Source: Micromonospora cremea
Lineage (GTDB): Bacteria; Actinomycetota; Actinomycetes; Mycobacteriales; Micromonosporaceae
Reading direction: 5' to 3'
Length of the DNA stretch: 64,000 nucleotides
NCBI RefSeq assembly: GCF_900143515.1
Contig: NZ_FSQT01000002.1
Location: 1,241,501-1,305,500, forward strand
Under the pieces are notes generated by a model. It was not told the origin of the DNA and ran no database searches. It saw only the letters and a list, made by a program, of their open reading frames with translations. Position 1 is the first letter of the stretch. Each line of letters starts with the position of its first letter. The translations under genes were made by a program, and so were the position numbers. Shown one piece after another: positions 8,698-18,640 of this stretch.

Positions 8698-8745
8698 AGG
8701 AAGGGCCCCTTCACATGCACCAGGCGTTAACAAGGTGCCCTTCCT
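8698..8745. repeat. 48-bp hairpin element after folD
   Basis: AGGAAGGGC (8698-8706) and GCCCTTCCT (8737-8745) form the outer arms; the interior holds GCATGCACCAGGCGTTAAC-like sequence (ATGCACCAGGCGTTAAC). It lies immediately past the folD stop on the minus strand. I recall similar AAGGGCCC/TTAACGCCTGGTGCAT elements as dispersed repeats in Micromonospora chromosomes, though I cannot search here. It may serve as the folD terminator. Confidence 0.6.
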
Positions 8746-8751
8746 TACACG

Positions 8752-9612
8752 TCAGCCGCGTTCGGCGCGCTCGACGACGTTGCTGAGCAGCATGGCCCGG
8801 GTCATCGGCCCGACGCCGCCGGGCATCGGGACCAGCGCGCCGGCCGTCTCGGCCACGCCCGGGTCCACGTCGCCGGTGTAGCGGCCCTTGCCGTCCGGGC
8901 CGATCACCCGGGTGATGCCGACGTCCACCACCACCGCCCCGGGCTTGATCATGTCGGCGGTGAGCAGGCCCGGTACGCCGGCCGCGACGATGACGATGTC
9001 GGCGGCCCGGGTGTGCGAGGCGAGGTCGAGCGTGCCGGTGTGGCACAAGGTGACGGTGGCGTTCTCACTGCGCCGGGTGAGCAGCAGGCCGAGCGGGCGG
9101 CCGACGGTGTTGCCCCGGCCGACCACGGCGACGGTGGCGCCGCGCAGCGCCACGTCGTGCCGGCGGAGCAGCTCCACGATGCCGCGCGGTGTGCAGGGCA
9201 GCGGACCGTCGTAGCCGAGGACGAGCCGGCCGAGGTTGACCGGGTGCAGGCCGTCGGCGTCCTTGGCCGGGTCGATCAGTTCCAGGACCCGTTGGGTGTC
9301 CAGGTGGGCCGGCAGCGGCAGCTGGACGATGTAGCCGTGGCACGCCGGGTCGGCGTTCAGCTCGGCCAGCACGTCGTCGACCTGCTGCTGGGTGGCGTCG
9401 GCAGGCAGCTCCCGGCGGATCGAGGCGATGCCCACCTCGGCGCAGTCCCGGTGCTTGCCGTTGACGTACGCCTGGCTGCCCGGGTCCGCCCCGACCAGGA
9501 CCGTGCCCAGCCCGGGAGTGATGCCACGCTCCGCGAGCGCCTTCACCCGTATCCGCAGCTCGTCCTTGATTTCCGCCGCGGTCGCCTTGCCGTCCAGAAG
9601 CGTTGCCGTCAC
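8752..9612 (-). CDS. folD: Methylenetetrahydrofolate dehydrogenase/cyclohydrolase
   Basis: Bifunctional enzyme interconverting 5,10-methylene-THF, methenyl-THF and 10-formyl-THF. It supplies the formyl group used by PurN and PurH, both encoded in this window. Signature segments are [20 protein letters not shown] (catalytic lysine), [13 protein letters not shown] and [15 protein letters not shown], then the C-terminal [14 protein letters not shown]. Length is 286 aa from the GTG at 9612; a TTG two codons upstream is an alternative start. The N-terminal ATLLDG matches the family's usual beginning. Confidence 0.95.
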   Translation of the reverse strand: MTATLLDGKATAAEIKDELRIRVKALAERGITPGLGTVLVGADPGSQAYVNGKHRDCAEVGIASIRRELPADATQQQVDDVLAELNADPACHGYIVQLPLPAHLDTQRVLELIDPAKDADGLHPVNLGRLVLGYDGPLPCTPRGIVELLRRHDVALRGATVAVVGRGNTVGRPLGLLLTRRSENATVTLCHTGTLDLASHTRAADIVIVAAGVPGLLTADMIKPGAVVVDVGITRVIGPDGKGRYTGDVDPGVAETAGALVPMPGGVGPMTRAMLLSNVVERAERG

Positions 9613-10060
9613 GACCAAATCGTCTCACGGCTGCGGCCCACCGTTCGGACGACCTGGATCGGGCCGGCTGCCGAGATCTCCGCCACCCGCTGGTTGTAAC
9701 GAAGTGTGACGTGTTGCTCATCACTCTCAGTGACGATTTGTGGAGCCGGTCACCACCGAACGAGACAAGCCGGTAGCGCGGGACAGGGACCGGGCGTCCG
9801 CCCCACAGCAGCCGAGTCGCGCCGACACGGCCACATCAGGTACCGGAACGGGCCGGACAATGCGCACGTCAGGGCGGTTGAACCTCGTTGGGATTAGCAG
9901 GTCCCCGAGCGCTCGGCAAGGAAGGACACCCCGGACCGTTATGCAGCCGCAACCGCGTCGTTGTCGAAGCCAGTCAGCCGACCTACCGTTACCGCTTGTT
10001 GCGCAGCGTAAACCCCAGCGTCGGGCCTGACTGCGCAGCGTGAGGAGATGAGGAGGCTCA
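9613..10060. promoter_or_regulatory. Divergent promoter region between folD and the first peptide-transporter operon
   Basis: These 448 bases hold no convincing gene. Visible structure: a 12-base palindrome CCGAGCGCTCGG (9905-9916), and a direct repeat TGCGCAGCGTR at 10000-10010 and 10032-10042. The second copy lies just before the GAGGAG ribosome site of the binding-protein gene. Promoter elements for both directions must lie here, but I cannot fix them. Confidence 0.5.
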
Positions 10061-11662
10061 ATGCGAGTTCGTAGACTCGCCGCCTGGACCGCCCTCCCGC
10101 TCGCGGTGACGCTGGGCCTCGCGGCCTGCGGCAGCGGCGGAGACGGTGGATCCGGTAGCGGTGGCAGTTCAGCTGTCAGCATCCAGATCGCGGAACCGAA
10201 GCACCTGGTTCCCACCAACACCACCGAGACGTCCGGTGCGCAGGTCCTTACCGGCCTGTTCGCCCCGCTCGTGGACTACGACGCCCAGAACAAGCCGTAC
10301 GAGGTCGCGGCCGAGTCCGTGACGTCGTCGGACAACAAGGTCTGGACGGTCAAGCTCAAGGACGGCTTCACCTTCCACAACGGTGAGAAGGTCACGTCCG
10401 AGGACTACGTCAACGCCTGGAACTACGGCGCGTACGCCCCCAACGGGCAGGACAGCAACTACTTCTTCGAGAAGATCGCTGGCTACCCGGACCTGCAGGG
10501 CAAGGCGCCGAAGGCGAAGGAGATGTCCGGTCTGAAGAAGGTCGACGACCTGACCTTCCAGGTGACGCTCTCCGAGCCGTACATCGACTTCCGGACGATG
10601 CTCGGCTACACGGCGTTCTACCCGATGCCGGATGCCGCGTTCTCCGCCCCGGGCGTGCTCAAGGACTCCTACGAGCAGGCGCCGATCGGGCAGGGCCCCT
10701 TCAAGATGAAGGGCACCTGGCAGCACGACAGCAAGATCGATGTCGAGCGGTACGACGCCTACCCGGGCGAGAAGCCCAAGGTGAAGGACATCGAGTTCCG
10801 GATCTACCAGCAGCTCACCGCGGCCTACGCGGACGTCCTGGCGGACAACCTGGACGTGCTGCCCACGATCCCGACCGAGAGCCTGAGCACCGCTCCGACC
10901 GACCTGGGTGACCGGTACAAGACCAGCCCCATGTCGTCGTTCCAGTTCCTGGCGTTCCCGACGTTCGACAAGGACTTCAGCAAGCCGGACGTGCGCAAGG
11001 CCATCTCGATGGCGATCGACCGGGACGAGATCACCAAGTCGGTCTTCAAGGGTTCGCAGCAGTCGGCCCGCTCGTTCGTCTCGCCGGTGCTGCCGGGCTA
11101 CCGGGACAACAGCGCTGGTGCGGCCGGGGAGTTCAACCCGACCGAGGCCAAGAAGCTCTACCAGGCCGCCGGCGGCCCGTCGAAGATCGTCATCTCCTAC
11201 AACGGGGACGGCGGCCACAAGGACTGGGTCGACGCCACGGTCAACCAGCTGAAGGCCAACCTGGGTGTCGACGTCGTCGGCTCGGCCGAGCCGAAGTTCG
11301 CCGACCTGCTGACCAAGGTCGAGAAGAAGCAGCCGGTGGGCATGTTCCGGATGGGTTGGGTCATGGACTACCCGACCATGGAGGACTACCTCGGCCCGCT
11401 GTACAGCACCAACGGCTCGTCGAACTACTACGGCTACAGCAACCCGGAGTTCGACAGGCTCGTCAAGGAGGGTTCCGCCGCCAAGACGCAGGACGAGGCG
11501 ATCGCCAAGTACCAGCAGGCGGAGGACATCCTGGCCAAGGACATGCCGGTGATCCCGCTCCGCTTCGGCGAGAACGTGTTCGGCCACTCGTCCAAGGTCA
11601 AGAACGTCCAGATGGACCTGTTCCAGCGGGTCAACCTGGTCAAGATCGAAGCGGCCAGCTGA
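10061..11662 (+). CDS. Peptide ABC transporter substrate-binding lipoprotein (operon 1)
   Basis: A 533-aa family-5 extracytoplasmic solute-binding protein that captures oligopeptides or dipeptides for import. The signal peptide MRVRRLAAWTALPLAVTLGL runs into a lipobox ending AAC, so the mature protein is anchored by lipid at Cys24. The sequence after the cysteine is Gly/Ser-rich. Family segments include KDGFTFHNGEKVTSEDYVNA and RKAISMAIDRDEI near residue 315. The ATG follows GAGGAG. It is the first gene of a five-gene operon and is followed by a strong hairpin, suggesting it is made in excess over the membrane parts. Confidence 0.93.
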   Translation: MRVRRLAAWTALPLAVTLGLAACGSGGDGGSGSGGSSAVSIQIAEPKHLVPTNTTETSGAQVLTGLFAPLVDYDAQNKPYEVAAESVTSSDNKVWTVKLKDGFTFHNGEKVTSEDYVNAWNYGAYAPNGQDSNYFFEKIAGYPDLQGKAPKAKEMSGLKKVDDLTFQVTLSEPYIDFRTMLGYTAFYPMPDAAFSAPGVLKDSYEQAPIGQGPFKMKGTWQHDSKIDVERYDAYPGEKPKVKDIEFRIYQQLTAAYADVLADNLDVLPTIPTESLSTAPTDLGDRYKTSPMSSFQFLAFPTFDKDFSKPDVRKAISMAIDRDEITKSVFKGSQQSARSFVSPVLPGYRDNSAGAAGEFNPTEAKKLYQAAGGPSKIVISYNGDGGHKDWVDATVNQLKANLGVDVVGSAEPKFADLLTKVEKKQPVGMFRMGWVMDYPTMEDYLGPLYSTNGSSNYYGYSNPEFDRLVKEGSAAKTQDEAIAKYQQAEDILAKDMPVIPLRFGENVFGHSSKVKNVQMDLFQRVNLVKIEAAS

Positions 11663-11676
11663 GCTGACCATGGTGC

Positions 11677-11708
11677 GGGCCACCCGGGCGATGACGCCCG
11701 GGTGGCCC
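11677..11708 (+). terminator. Hairpin after the binding-protein gene (operon 1)
   Basis: A perfect 14-bp stem (GGGCCACCCGGGCG with its complement) with the tetraloop ATGA starts 14 bases after the stop. It lies inside the operon, so it probably causes partial termination or protects the upstream message, giving more binding protein than permease. Confidence 0.7.
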
Positions 11709-11858
11709 GGACCGCGCTCCGCGGGACCGGACCACCGGAACCGACGTCGGTAGCGCCGGCCTTCCCCGGGCCGGACGGCAGATAGACCGGATATTTCGGG
11801 TACGACCAGAGATGCCGTCCTGCGACCCTTTCGCACATTTCCGGAGAGACTGCTAAGC

Positions 11859-12797
11859 ATGTTCCGCTACATCTTGCGGCGCCTACTGCAGATGGTCCTG
11901 GCGTTCTTCGGGACCACCCTGATCGTCTACGCGCTGATGTTCGCCGGCCAGGGCGACCCCATCCAGGCCCTCGCCGGCGAGCGGCCGGTGACCGAAGCCC
12001 AGCGGGCCTACCTGACCGAGAAGTACCACCTGGACGCCACCGGCGTCGGAGGCTTCTTCTACCGCTACTTCGACTACGTCAAGAGCCTGCTCCAGGGTGA
12101 CCTCGGCCAGTCGCTGACCGGCCGCCAGATCGGCGACATCCTGCAGGGGGCCTGGCCGGTCACCGTGAAGCTGGCGCTCATCGCGCTCGCCGTGGCGGTC
12201 ATCTTCGGAGTCACCGCCGGCGTGGTGGCCGGCATCCGCCGGGCCAGCATCTTCGACAACTCGACGCTGGTGCTGACCCTGCTGGTGCTGGGCATCCCGA
12301 CCATCGTGCTGGCGCCGCTCGCGCAGTACTTCCTGGGCGTCAAGTGGCAGCTCTTCCCGCCGACCGCCGGCTCCGAGCCGACGTTCTACGCGCTGCTGCT
12401 GCCGGGCATCGTGCTCGGCTCGCTGTCGCTGGCCACCGCGCTGCGGCTGACCCGCACCTCGGTGGCGGAGAACCTGCGCGCCGACTACGTACGGACCGCC
12501 CGGTCCAAGGGCCTGGTCAAGCGCCGCATCGTCACCGTGCACGTGCTGCGGAACTCACTCATCCCGGTGATCACCTTCCTCGGTGTGGAGCTGGGCAACC
12601 TGATGAGCGGCGCGATCATCACCGAGGGCGTCTTCAACATCCCCGGCGTGGGCTTCAACCTCTTCCGCGGCATCCGCACCGAGGACGGCCCCCTGGTGGT
12701 GGGCATCGTCAGCGTGCTCGTCGTGGTCTACCTGGTCTCGAACCTGGTGGTGGACGTCCTGTACGCCGTACTCGACCCGAGGATCCGCTATGAGTGA
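11859..12797 (+). CDS. Peptide ABC transporter permease, DppB/OppB type (operon 1)
   Basis: A 312-aa inner-membrane permease with about six hydrophobic segments. It starts MFRYILRRLLQMVLAFFGTT, the typical B-subunit opening with the first membrane helix. It carries the BPD_transp_1 loop that contacts the ATPase: ENLRADYVRTARSKGL near residue 205, followed by HVLRNSLIPVITFLG. The end DPRIRYE overlaps the next gene by 8 bases (ATGAGTGA). A 196-base gap with a hairpin separates it from the binding-protein gene. Confidence 0.93.
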   Translation: MFRYILRRLLQMVLAFFGTTLIVYALMFAGQGDPIQALAGERPVTEAQRAYLTEKYHLDATGVGGFFYRYFDYVKSLLQGDLGQSLTGRQIGDILQGAWPVTVKLALIALAVAVIFGVTAGVVAGIRRASIFDNSTLVLTLLVLGIPTIVLAPLAQYFLGVKWQLFPPTAGSEPTFYALLLPGIVLGSLSLATALRLTRTSVAENLRADYVRTARSKGLVKRRIVTVHVLRNSLIPVITFLGVELGNLMSGAIITEGVFNIPGVGFNLFRGIRTEDGPLVVGIVSVLVVVYLVSNLVVDVLYAVLDPRIRYE

Positions 12798-13746
12798 CTT
12801 TGAAACTGTGGCGGCCACCGAGAACCAGGCCGCACGGCGTGGCCCCTCGGGCGAGCCGGGCACGCCGAACCAGATCGGCGCGCCGAACAAGGCGCGCAGC
12901 CTGGCCGGGGACGCCTGGCGCGACCTGCGCCGCAACCCGATCTTCTGGATCTCGCTGGCGCTGGTCGTCGTGTTCACCCTGATGGCCCTGGCCCCCGGGG
13001 CGTTCACCGCCAACAGCCCGAACGACTGCCTGCTCTCCCGGCAGCACGCCGGACCGTCCGGAGGGGCCATCTTCGGGTACGACTTCCAGGGCTGCGACAC
13101 GTACTCCCGGGCCGTCTACGGCACCCGGGCCTCGCTGCTGGTCGGCGCGCTCTCCGCGCTCGGCACCGGGGTCATCGCGCTGGTGGTCGGCATGCTGGCC
13201 GGCTACTTCGGCCGCTGGGTCGACGCGGTGCTCTCCCGGGTGATCGACGTGGTGCTCGGAATCCCGCTGCTGCTGGCCGCGATCGTGCTGCTCAAGCGGG
13301 TGTCCAGCGACAGCGTGAACGCCCGGATCGCCGCGGTGATCTTCGTGCTGGCCATACTGGGCTGGACCACGGCCGCCCGGGTCGTGCGCTCCTCCGTGAT
13401 CACCGCCAAGGAGCAGGACTACGTGGCGGCGGCCCGGATGCTCGGCGCCGGCCACGGCCGGATCATGTGGCGGCACATCCTGCCGAACTCGCTGGCCCCG
13501 GCCATCGTCGTGCTGACCATCGCGCTCGGCTCCTTCATCGCCGCCGAGGCGACGCTCTCGTTCCTGGGCATCGGCCTGAAGGCGCCGACCATCTCGTGGG
13601 GCCAGGACATCGACACCGGCCGGATCCACATGCGGGAGGCGGCCACGCCGCTGATCGTCCCGTCGGCCTTCCTCGCGCTGACCGTGCTGGCGTTCATCAT
13701 GCTCGGCGACGCGATCCGTGACGCCTTCGACCCGAAGCTGCGGTGA
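12790..13746 (+). CDS. Peptide ABC transporter permease, DppC/OppC type (operon 1)
   Basis: A 318-aa membrane protein forming the second half of the translocation pore. After a polar N-terminus of about 35 residues it shows DAWRDLRRNPIFWISLALVV, the OppC_N segment and first helix. The ATPase-contact loop is EQDYVAAARMLGAGHGRIMW, followed by HILPNSLAP. The C-terminus is FIMLGDAIRDAFDPKLR, typical of the family. The ATG overlaps the preceding gene by 8 bases. Confidence 0.93.
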   Translation: MSDFETVAATENQAARRGPSGEPGTPNQIGAPNKARSLAGDAWRDLRRNPIFWISLALVVVFTLMALAPGAFTANSPNDCLLSRQHAGPSGGAIFGYDFQGCDTYSRAVYGTRASLLVGALSALGTGVIALVVGMLAGYFGRWVDAVLSRVIDVVLGIPLLLAAIVLLKRVSSDSVNARIAAVIFVLAILGWTTAARVVRSSVITAKEQDYVAAARMLGAGHGRIMWRHILPNSLAPAIVVLTIALGSFIAAEATLSFLGIGLKAPTISWGQDIDTGRIHMREAATPLIVPSAFLALTVLAFIMLGDAIRDAFDPKLR

Positions 13747-13753
13747 ACCTCTC

Positions 13754-14791
13754 ATGACGCACTCCACCGTCCAACCCACGCCCGCCTCCGCCACTCCGGA
13801 GGGCGGCCACCTGCTGGAGCTCCGGGACCTGCACGTCGAGTTCCGGACCAACGAGGGTGTGGCCCGGGTGATCAACGGCGTGTCGTACCACCTGGACGCC
13901 GGGGAGACTCTCGCAGTGCTCGGCGAATCCGGTTCCGGCAAGTCGGTCACCGCGCAGGCGATCATGGGCATCCTAGACACGCCGCCCGCGGTCATCCGCT
14001 CCGGCCAGATCCTCTACCAGGGTCAGGACCTGCTCACCCGCTCCGAGGAGCAGCGCCGGCAGGTGCGCGGCAAGGAGATCGCGATGATCTTCCAGGACGC
14101 GCTCTCCGCGTTGAACCCGGTGTTCCCGGTCGGCTGGCAGATCGGCGAGACGCTGCGCCAGCGCGCCGGCATGTCACGCGGTGACGCCCGCCGGCGGGCC
14201 ATCGAGCTGATGGACCTCGTCAAGATCCCGGGTGCCGCGAAGCGGATCGGCGACTACCCGCACCAGTTCTCCGGAGGTATGCGGCAGCGGGTCATGATCG
14301 CCATGGCGCTGGCGCTGGACCCGAAGGTGCTGATCGCCGACGAGCCCACCACGGCGCTCGACGTCACCGTGCAGGCCCAGATCATGGACCTGCTGGCCGA
14401 CCTGCGCCGGGACCTGAACATGGCGATGATCCTGATCACCCACGACCTGGGCGTGGTCGCTGGCGTCGCGGACCGGATCGCGGTCATGTACGCCGGCCGG
14501 ATCGTCGAGCACGCCGACGTCCGCTCGCTGTACAAGGCGCCGGCCCACCCGTACACCAAGGGGTTGCTGGAGTCGATCCCGCGGATGGACGTCCGCGGCC
14601 AGGAGCTTTCGACGATCAAGGGGCTCCCGCCGAACCTGATGCGGATCCCCTCCGGCTGCACGTTCCACCCCCGGTGCCCGTACGTGCAGCAGGTCTGCGT
14701 GGACGTGGTGCCGCACGACCTGGTCCTCGGCGACGGCCGGACCAGCGCTTGCCACTTCGCGCAGGAGGTCCGTGATGACAGCGCCCGCTAG
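13754..14791 (+). CDS. Peptide ABC transporter ATPase, DppD/OppD type (operon 1)
   Basis: A 345-aa cytoplasmic ATPase. It has Walker A GESGSGKS, the Q-loop at [13 protein letters not shown], the ABC signature FSGGMRQR, and Walker [14 protein letters not shown] with ITHDLGVV (H-loop). The C-terminal oligopeptide-transporter extension holds four cysteines ([15 protein letters not shown] and SACHF). In the M. tuberculosis OppD homologue this domain binds a 4Fe-4S cluster, so one may be present here. The chosen ATG at 13754 lies 8 bases after the dppC-like stop; a longer frame opens at 13718. Confidence 0.93.
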   Translation: MTHSTVQPTPASATPEGGHLLELRDLHVEFRTNEGVARVINGVSYHLDAGETLAVLGESGSGKSVTAQAIMGILDTPPAVIRSGQILYQGQDLLTRSEEQRRQVRGKEIAMIFQDALSALNPVFPVGWQIGETLRQRAGMSRGDARRRAIELMDLVKIPGAAKRIGDYPHQFSGGMRQRVMIAMALALDPKVLIADEPTTALDVTVQAQIMDLLADLRRDLNMAMILITHDLGVVAGVADRIAVMYAGRIVEHADVRSLYKAPAHPYTKGLLESIPRMDVRGQELSTIKGLPPNLMRIPSGCTFHPRCPYVQQVCVDVVPHDLVLGDGRTSACHFAQEVRDDSAR

Positions 14792-15812
14792 CTCCACCAA
14801 GGTCCGGGGCGAGACCATCCTCTCCGTCGACAACCTGGTCAAGCACTTCCCGATCAGTCAGGGCGTGTTGTTCCAGCGGCAGATCGGAGCGGTCAAGGCC
14901 GTCGACGGCGTGAGCTTCGAGCTGCGCCGCGGTGAGACGCTGGGCGTGGTCGGTGAGTCCGGCTGCGGGAAATCGACCCTCGCCCGGCTGCTGATGCGGC
15001 TGGAGACGCCCACCTCCGGGCGGGCCACCCTCGAGGGCAAGGACCTGTTCAAGGCGTCCGGGGCCGAGCTGCGCCGGCTGCGGCGCAACATGCAGATGGT
15101 CATGCAGGACCCGTACACCTCGCTGAACCCGCGGATGACCGTCGGCGACATCATCGGCGAGCCGTTCGAGATCCACCGCGACGCCGCGCCGAAGGGCAGC
15201 CGGGGTCGACGGGTCCAGGAGCTGCTGGATGTGGTCGGGCTCAACCCGGAGCACATCAACCGGTACCCGCACCAGTTCTCCGGCGGCCAGCGTCAGCGCA
15301 TCGGCATCGCCCGGGCGCTCGCGCTGCGGCCCGAGGTGATCGTCTGCGACGAGCCGGTGTCGGCCCTGGACGTCTCCATCCAGGCCCAGGTGATCAACCT
15401 GCTGGAGCAGCTCCAGGACGAGTTCGGGCTCTCGTACATCTTCATCGCGCACGACCTGTCGGTGGTGCGGCACATCGCCGACCGGGTCGCGGTGATGTAC
15501 CTCGGCCGGATCGTCGAGATCGGCACCGAGGACGAGATCTACGAGCGGGCCACCCACCCGTACACCCAGGCGCTGCTCTCGGCGGTGCCGGTTCCGGACC
15601 CGGAGGCACGCGAGCAGCGCAACATGATCCGGCTCGTCGGCGATGTGCCCAGCCCGGCCGACCCGCCGAGCGGCTGCCACTTCCGGACCCGCTGCTGGAA
15701 GGCCCAGGACATCTGCGCCATCGAGGATCCGCAGACCGTGCCCCGCGCCGCGGACCCGCACCCGTCGGCCTGCCACTTCGCCGAACTCCGCCCGGCCGCC
15801 CCGACCCTCTGA
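14775..15812 (+). CDS. Peptide ABC transporter ATPase, DppF/OppF type (operon 1)
   Basis: The second ATPase of the transporter, 345 aa. It shows Walker [24 protein letters not shown], Walker [14 protein letters not shown], and [20 protein letters not shown]. The C-terminal oligo_HPY extension again carries conserved cysteines ([16 protein letters not shown] and SACHF). The ATG at 14775 lies 6 bases after GGAGG; a GTG just before it is an alternative. It overlaps the D-type gene by 17 bases. Its close relative is at 30169-31185. Confidence 0.93.
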   Translation: MTAPASSTKVRGETILSVDNLVKHFPISQGVLFQRQIGAVKAVDGVSFELRRGETLGVVGESGCGKSTLARLLMRLETPTSGRATLEGKDLFKASGAELRRLRRNMQMVMQDPYTSLNPRMTVGDIIGEPFEIHRDAAPKGSRGRRVQELLDVVGLNPEHINRYPHQFSGGQRQRIGIARALALRPEVIVCDEPVSALDVSIQAQVINLLEQLQDEFGLSYIFIAHDLSVVRHIADRVAVMYLGRIVEIGTEDEIYERATHPYTQALLSAVPVPDPEAREQRNMIRLVGDVPSPADPPSGCHFRTRCWKAQDICAIEDPQTVPRAADPHPSACHFAELRPAAPTL

Positions 15813-15846
15813 CCCACCCTCCCCGCCCCACGCCCCCCACGCCGTC

Positions 15847-15902
15847 GATCTAGGGCTTATCGCTGCTGTTCGAGATCAACGAGCGACAACATTCCCTAGA
15901 TC
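15847..15902. repeat. Intergenic inverted repeat, GATC-N6 family, copy B
   Basis: GATCTAGGG (15847-15855) pairs with CCCTAGATC (15894-15902). Inside, TTATCGCT pairs with AGCGACAA at 7 of 8 positions. The plan GATC-N6-TTATYGC matches copies A and C while the N6 stretch differs. It is the only inverted repeat I see between the convergent ABC operon and purH. Confidence 0.8.
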
Positions 15903-15946
15903 GGCACGGGCGTGGGGTGGGGTGGCACGGGCGGGGGTGGGGTGGG

Positions 15947-17518
15947 TTAGTGGAAGAAGTGGCGGGTGCCGGTCAGGTACATGGTGACGCCGGCTTCCTT
16001 GCAGGCGGCGATGACCTCTTCGTCGCGGATCGAGCCGCCGGGCTGGACGATCGCCCGGACGCCCGCCTCGATGAGGATCTTCGGGCCGTCGGCGAAGGGG
16101 AAGAACGCGTCTGAGGCACAGACCGAGCCGCGGGCCCGCTCGGCGCCGGCCCGGTCGACCGCCAACCGCGCCGAGTCGACCCGGTTGACCTGTCCCATGC
16201 CGACCCCGACGGTGGCGCCGTCGCGGGCGAGCAGGATCGCGTTGCTCTTCACCGCGCGGACCGCCCGCCAGGCGAACGCGAGGTCGCGCAGCAGGTCCTC
16301 GTCCGCCGCCTCGCCGGTCGCCAGCCGCCACCTCGCCGGGTCGTCGCCGGGGGCGTCCACCCGGTCGGCGACCTGGGTCAGCACGCCACCGGTCACCGGC
16401 CGCCACTCGACCTTCGCCGGGTTCCAGGCCGGCGCGCGCAGCAGCCGGATGTTCTTCTTGCCCTGCAACACCTCCACCGCACCCGCGTCGAAGCCGGGGG
16501 CGACCACCACCTCGGTGAAGATGTCGGCCACCTGCCGGGCCAGCTCGACCGAGACCGGCCGGTTGACCGCGATCACCCCGCCGTACGCCGACACCGGGTC
16601 GCAGGCGTGCGCCTTGCGGTGCGCCTCGGCCACGTCCGCGCCCACCGCGATGCCGCAGGGGTTGGCGTGCTTGATGATCGCGACGGCCGGCTGGTCGGCG
16701 AAGTCGTTCGCGGCCCGCCAGGCGGCGTCCGCGTCGACGTAGTTGTTGTAGGACATCTCCTTGCCGTGCAACTGCTCGGCCTGGGCGAGCCCCGCCGGCG
16801 CGTCCGGGTCGGTGTAGAGCGCGGCCGGCTGGTGCGGGTTCTCGCCGTAGCGCAGCACGGCCGACTTGCGCAGCGCCTGCCCGGTGAACGCCGGCCACCC
16901 GTCGTCGGCCGGTGCCAGCTCCTGGGCGCACCACTGGGCCACCGCCACGTCGTACTCGGCGATGTCGGCGAACGCCCGGGCGGCCAGCGCGCGGCGCTGG
17001 GCCAGGGTGAACCCGCCCTCGCCGAGCGCGGCGCGCAGCGCCGGGTACTCGGCGGGGTCGGTGAGCACGGCGACCGAGGCGTGGTTCTTGGCGGCGGCCC
17101 GCACCATGGCCGGGCCGCCGATGTCGATCTGCTCCACGCACTCCTCGACGCCGGCGCCGGAGGCGACGGTCGCCTGGAACGGGTAGAGGTTGGAGACCAG
17201 CAGGTCGAACGCGGCCACTCCCAGCTCGTCGAGCTGCGCGACGTGCGTGTCCTTGCGCAGGTCGGCGAGGAGACCGGCGTGCACCTTCGGGTGCAGGGTC
17301 TTGACCCGGCCGTCGAGCACCTCGGGGAAGCCGGTCACCGTCTCCACCGGCGTCACCGGCACCCCGGCGGCGGCGATGGCGCCCGCCGTGCTGCCGGTGG
17401 ACACGATCTCCACGCCGGCCGCGTGCAGGGCCTGGGCCAGCTCGACCAACCCGGTCTTGTCGTAGACGCTGACCAGCGCCCGCCTGATCGGGCGGCGCCC
17501 GTCCTGAGTGGAACTCAC
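15947..17518 (-). CDS. purH: Bifunctional AICAR transformylase / IMP cyclohydrolase
   Basis: Carries out the last two steps of de novo IMP synthesis, using 10-formyl-THF. The 523-aa protein has the N-terminal MGS-like IMP cyclohydrolase domain ([32 protein letters not shown]) and the C-terminal transformylase with [24 protein letters not shown], and the C-terminal [20 protein letters not shown] and TGTRHFFH. The GTG start overlaps the purN stop by 4 bases (GTGA), so the two genes are coupled. The order purN-purH with perM upstream is also found in M. tuberculosis. Confidence 0.96.
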   Translation of the reverse strand: MSSTQDGRRPIRRALVSVYDKTGLVELAQALHAAGVEIVSTGSTAGAIAAAGVPVTPVETVTGFPEVLDGRVKTLHPKVHAGLLADLRKDTHVAQLDELGVAAFDLLVSNLYPFQATVASGAGVEECVEQIDIGGPAMVRAAAKNHASVAVLTDPAEYPALRAALGEGGFTLAQRRALAARAFADIAEYDVAVAQWCAQELAPADDGWPAFTGQALRKSAVLRYGENPHQPAALYTDPDAPAGLAQAEQLHGKEMSYNNYVDADAAWRAANDFADQPAVAIIKHANPCGIAVGADVAEAHRKAHACDPVSAYGGVIAVNRPVSVELARQVADIFTEVVVAPGFDAGAVEVLQGKKNIRLLRAPAWNPAKVEWRPVTGGVLTQVADRVDAPGDDPARWRLATGEAADEDLLRDLAFAWRAVRAVKSNAILLARDGATVGVGMGQVNRVDSARLAVDRAGAERARGSVCASDAFFPFADGPKILIEAGVRAIVQPGGSIRDEEVIAACKEAGVTMYLTGTRHFFH

Positions 17519-18135
17519 GGAACCGTGACCTTCCTTCCGGTGATGGTCCAGCCTTCGCGGACCAGACGGCCGACCTGCTCGACGAGCTGGCGCCGCTCGG
17601 CTTCCTTGATGCGCTCGGTGAGCGTCTCCACGTCGTCCCCGTCGAGGACCGGAACCGCGACCTGCGCCACGATCGGCCCGGTGTCCATGCCGGCGTCGAC
17701 GAAGAAGAGCGTGGCCCCGGTGAGCTTCACGCCGTAGGCGAGAGCGTCGCGCGGGCCGTGGATGCCGGGGAACGCCGGCAGCAGGGTGTTGTGCGTGTTC
17801 AGGTAGCGGTCACCGAAGGCGGCGAGGAAGTGCGGGCCGACCAGCTTGAGGAACCCGGCGGAGATGACCAGGTCGGGTTGGTGCTTCGCGACGTGCGCGG
17901 TGAGCGCCCGGTCCCAGTCCTCCCGGGTGTCGTGGTCGCGGACCCGCTCGACGAACGTCGGCACCCCGGCGGCCTCGGCCCGGTCCAGGCCCGCGATGCC
18001 GTCACGGTCCGCGCCGACCGCGACGACCTGTGCGCCGTACGCGGGGTCGGCGGCGGCGTCCAGCAGCGCCTGCAGGTTGCTTCCGGAGCCGGAGACGAGG
18101 ACGACGATGCGGGCGGCGGACGCGGGCTCGGTCAC
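17515..18135 (-). CDS. purN: Phosphoribosylglycinamide formyltransferase
   Basis: Transfers the formyl group of 10-formyl-THF to GAR in purine synthesis. At 206 aa it has the normal length. The N-terminus [17 protein letters not shown] binds the phosphate, followed by [20 protein letters not shown] and [20 protein letters not shown], where the catalytic Asn-His pair lies, then [18 protein letters not shown] with the catalytic aspartate. It starts at a GTG and is the first gene of the purNH pair. Its promoter must lie in the 179 bases shared with the divergent small membrane-protein gene. Confidence 0.95.
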   Translation of the reverse strand: MTEPASAARIVVLVSGSGSNLQALLDAAADPAYGAQVVAVGADRDGIAGLDRAEAAGVPTFVERVRDHDTREDWDRALTAHVAKHQPDLVISAGFLKLVGPHFLAAFGDRYLNTHNTLLPAFPGIHGPRDALAYGVKLTGATLFFVDAGMDTGPIVAQVAVPVLDGDDVETLTERIKEAERRQLVEQVGRLVREGWTITGRKVTVP

Positions 18136-18314
18136 CGGACCACCCTATCGGGCAGGTCAGGACGCCCTTCGGCTGGGCGGCGCGCCGATCTTTGACAGTG
18201 CCGACGGGCATCGACCCGGTACGCTGCCGGTCGCTCGGGCTGGACACCGTGCCGGCCCGCACCCCCGTCACTGATCCGGCACGCCAGCCGTGTCGTTGGA
18301 ATGAGGAGCACCCC

Positions 18315-18614
18315 GTGCAGCCCGGTTATCACCCCCAGCAGCAGCCGCCACCGATCAACAACAACATGACGATGTCGATCGTCGCCATCTTCCTCTTCTG
18401 GCCGCTGGCCATCCCGGCGATCATCAATGCGTCGAAGGTCAATCCGCTGCTCCAGCAGGGCGACTACGCCGGGGCCCAGGCGGCCGCCGCGGAGTCGCGG
18501 AAGTGGTCGAAGTGGGCCCTGATCGTGGGCATCGCGTGGTATGCCATCTTTTTGGTGTGCTGTGCTTTGGGCGGTCTGGGCGCGATCATGAGTAGCGACA
18601 ACAACAGCTACTGA
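18315..18614 (+). CDS. CD225/dispanin-family small membrane protein
   Basis: A 99-aa protein starting at the GTG at 18315, 6 bases after GAGGAG; the much longer upstream frame has no support. It begins with a Pro/Gln-rich stretch (HPQQQPPPINNN), then a hydrophobic helix (MSIVAIFLFWPLAIPAIINA). A short amphipathic loop follows, KVNPLLQQGDYAGAQAAAAE, and SRKWSKWALIVGIAWYAIFL begins the second helix. That two-helix layout, with the SKV and QGDYAGAQ-like loop, is typical of CD225 proteins. Function in bacteria is unknown; a role in membrane organisation is only a guess. Confidence 0.8.
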   Translation: MQPGYHPQQQPPPINNNMTMSIVAIFLFWPLAIPAIINASKVNPLLQQGDYAGAQAAAAESRKWSKWALIVGIAWYAIFLVCCALGGLGAIMSSDNNSY

Positions 18615-18640
18615 CGGAACCAGTCCAAGGAGCTTCTCGA

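Noticed and set aside
9740..10030. A small frame in the gap before the first peptide-transporter operon
   Set aside because: It has no ribosome site, no recognisable domain, and skewed Arg/Thr/Pro composition; the region is better read as promoter DNA.
18030..18614. A 194-aa version of the CD225 protein
   Set aside because: The upstream part overlaps the purN promoter side and the purN gene, is Arg-rich, and the GTG at 18315 has a proper ribosome site giving the normal family length.
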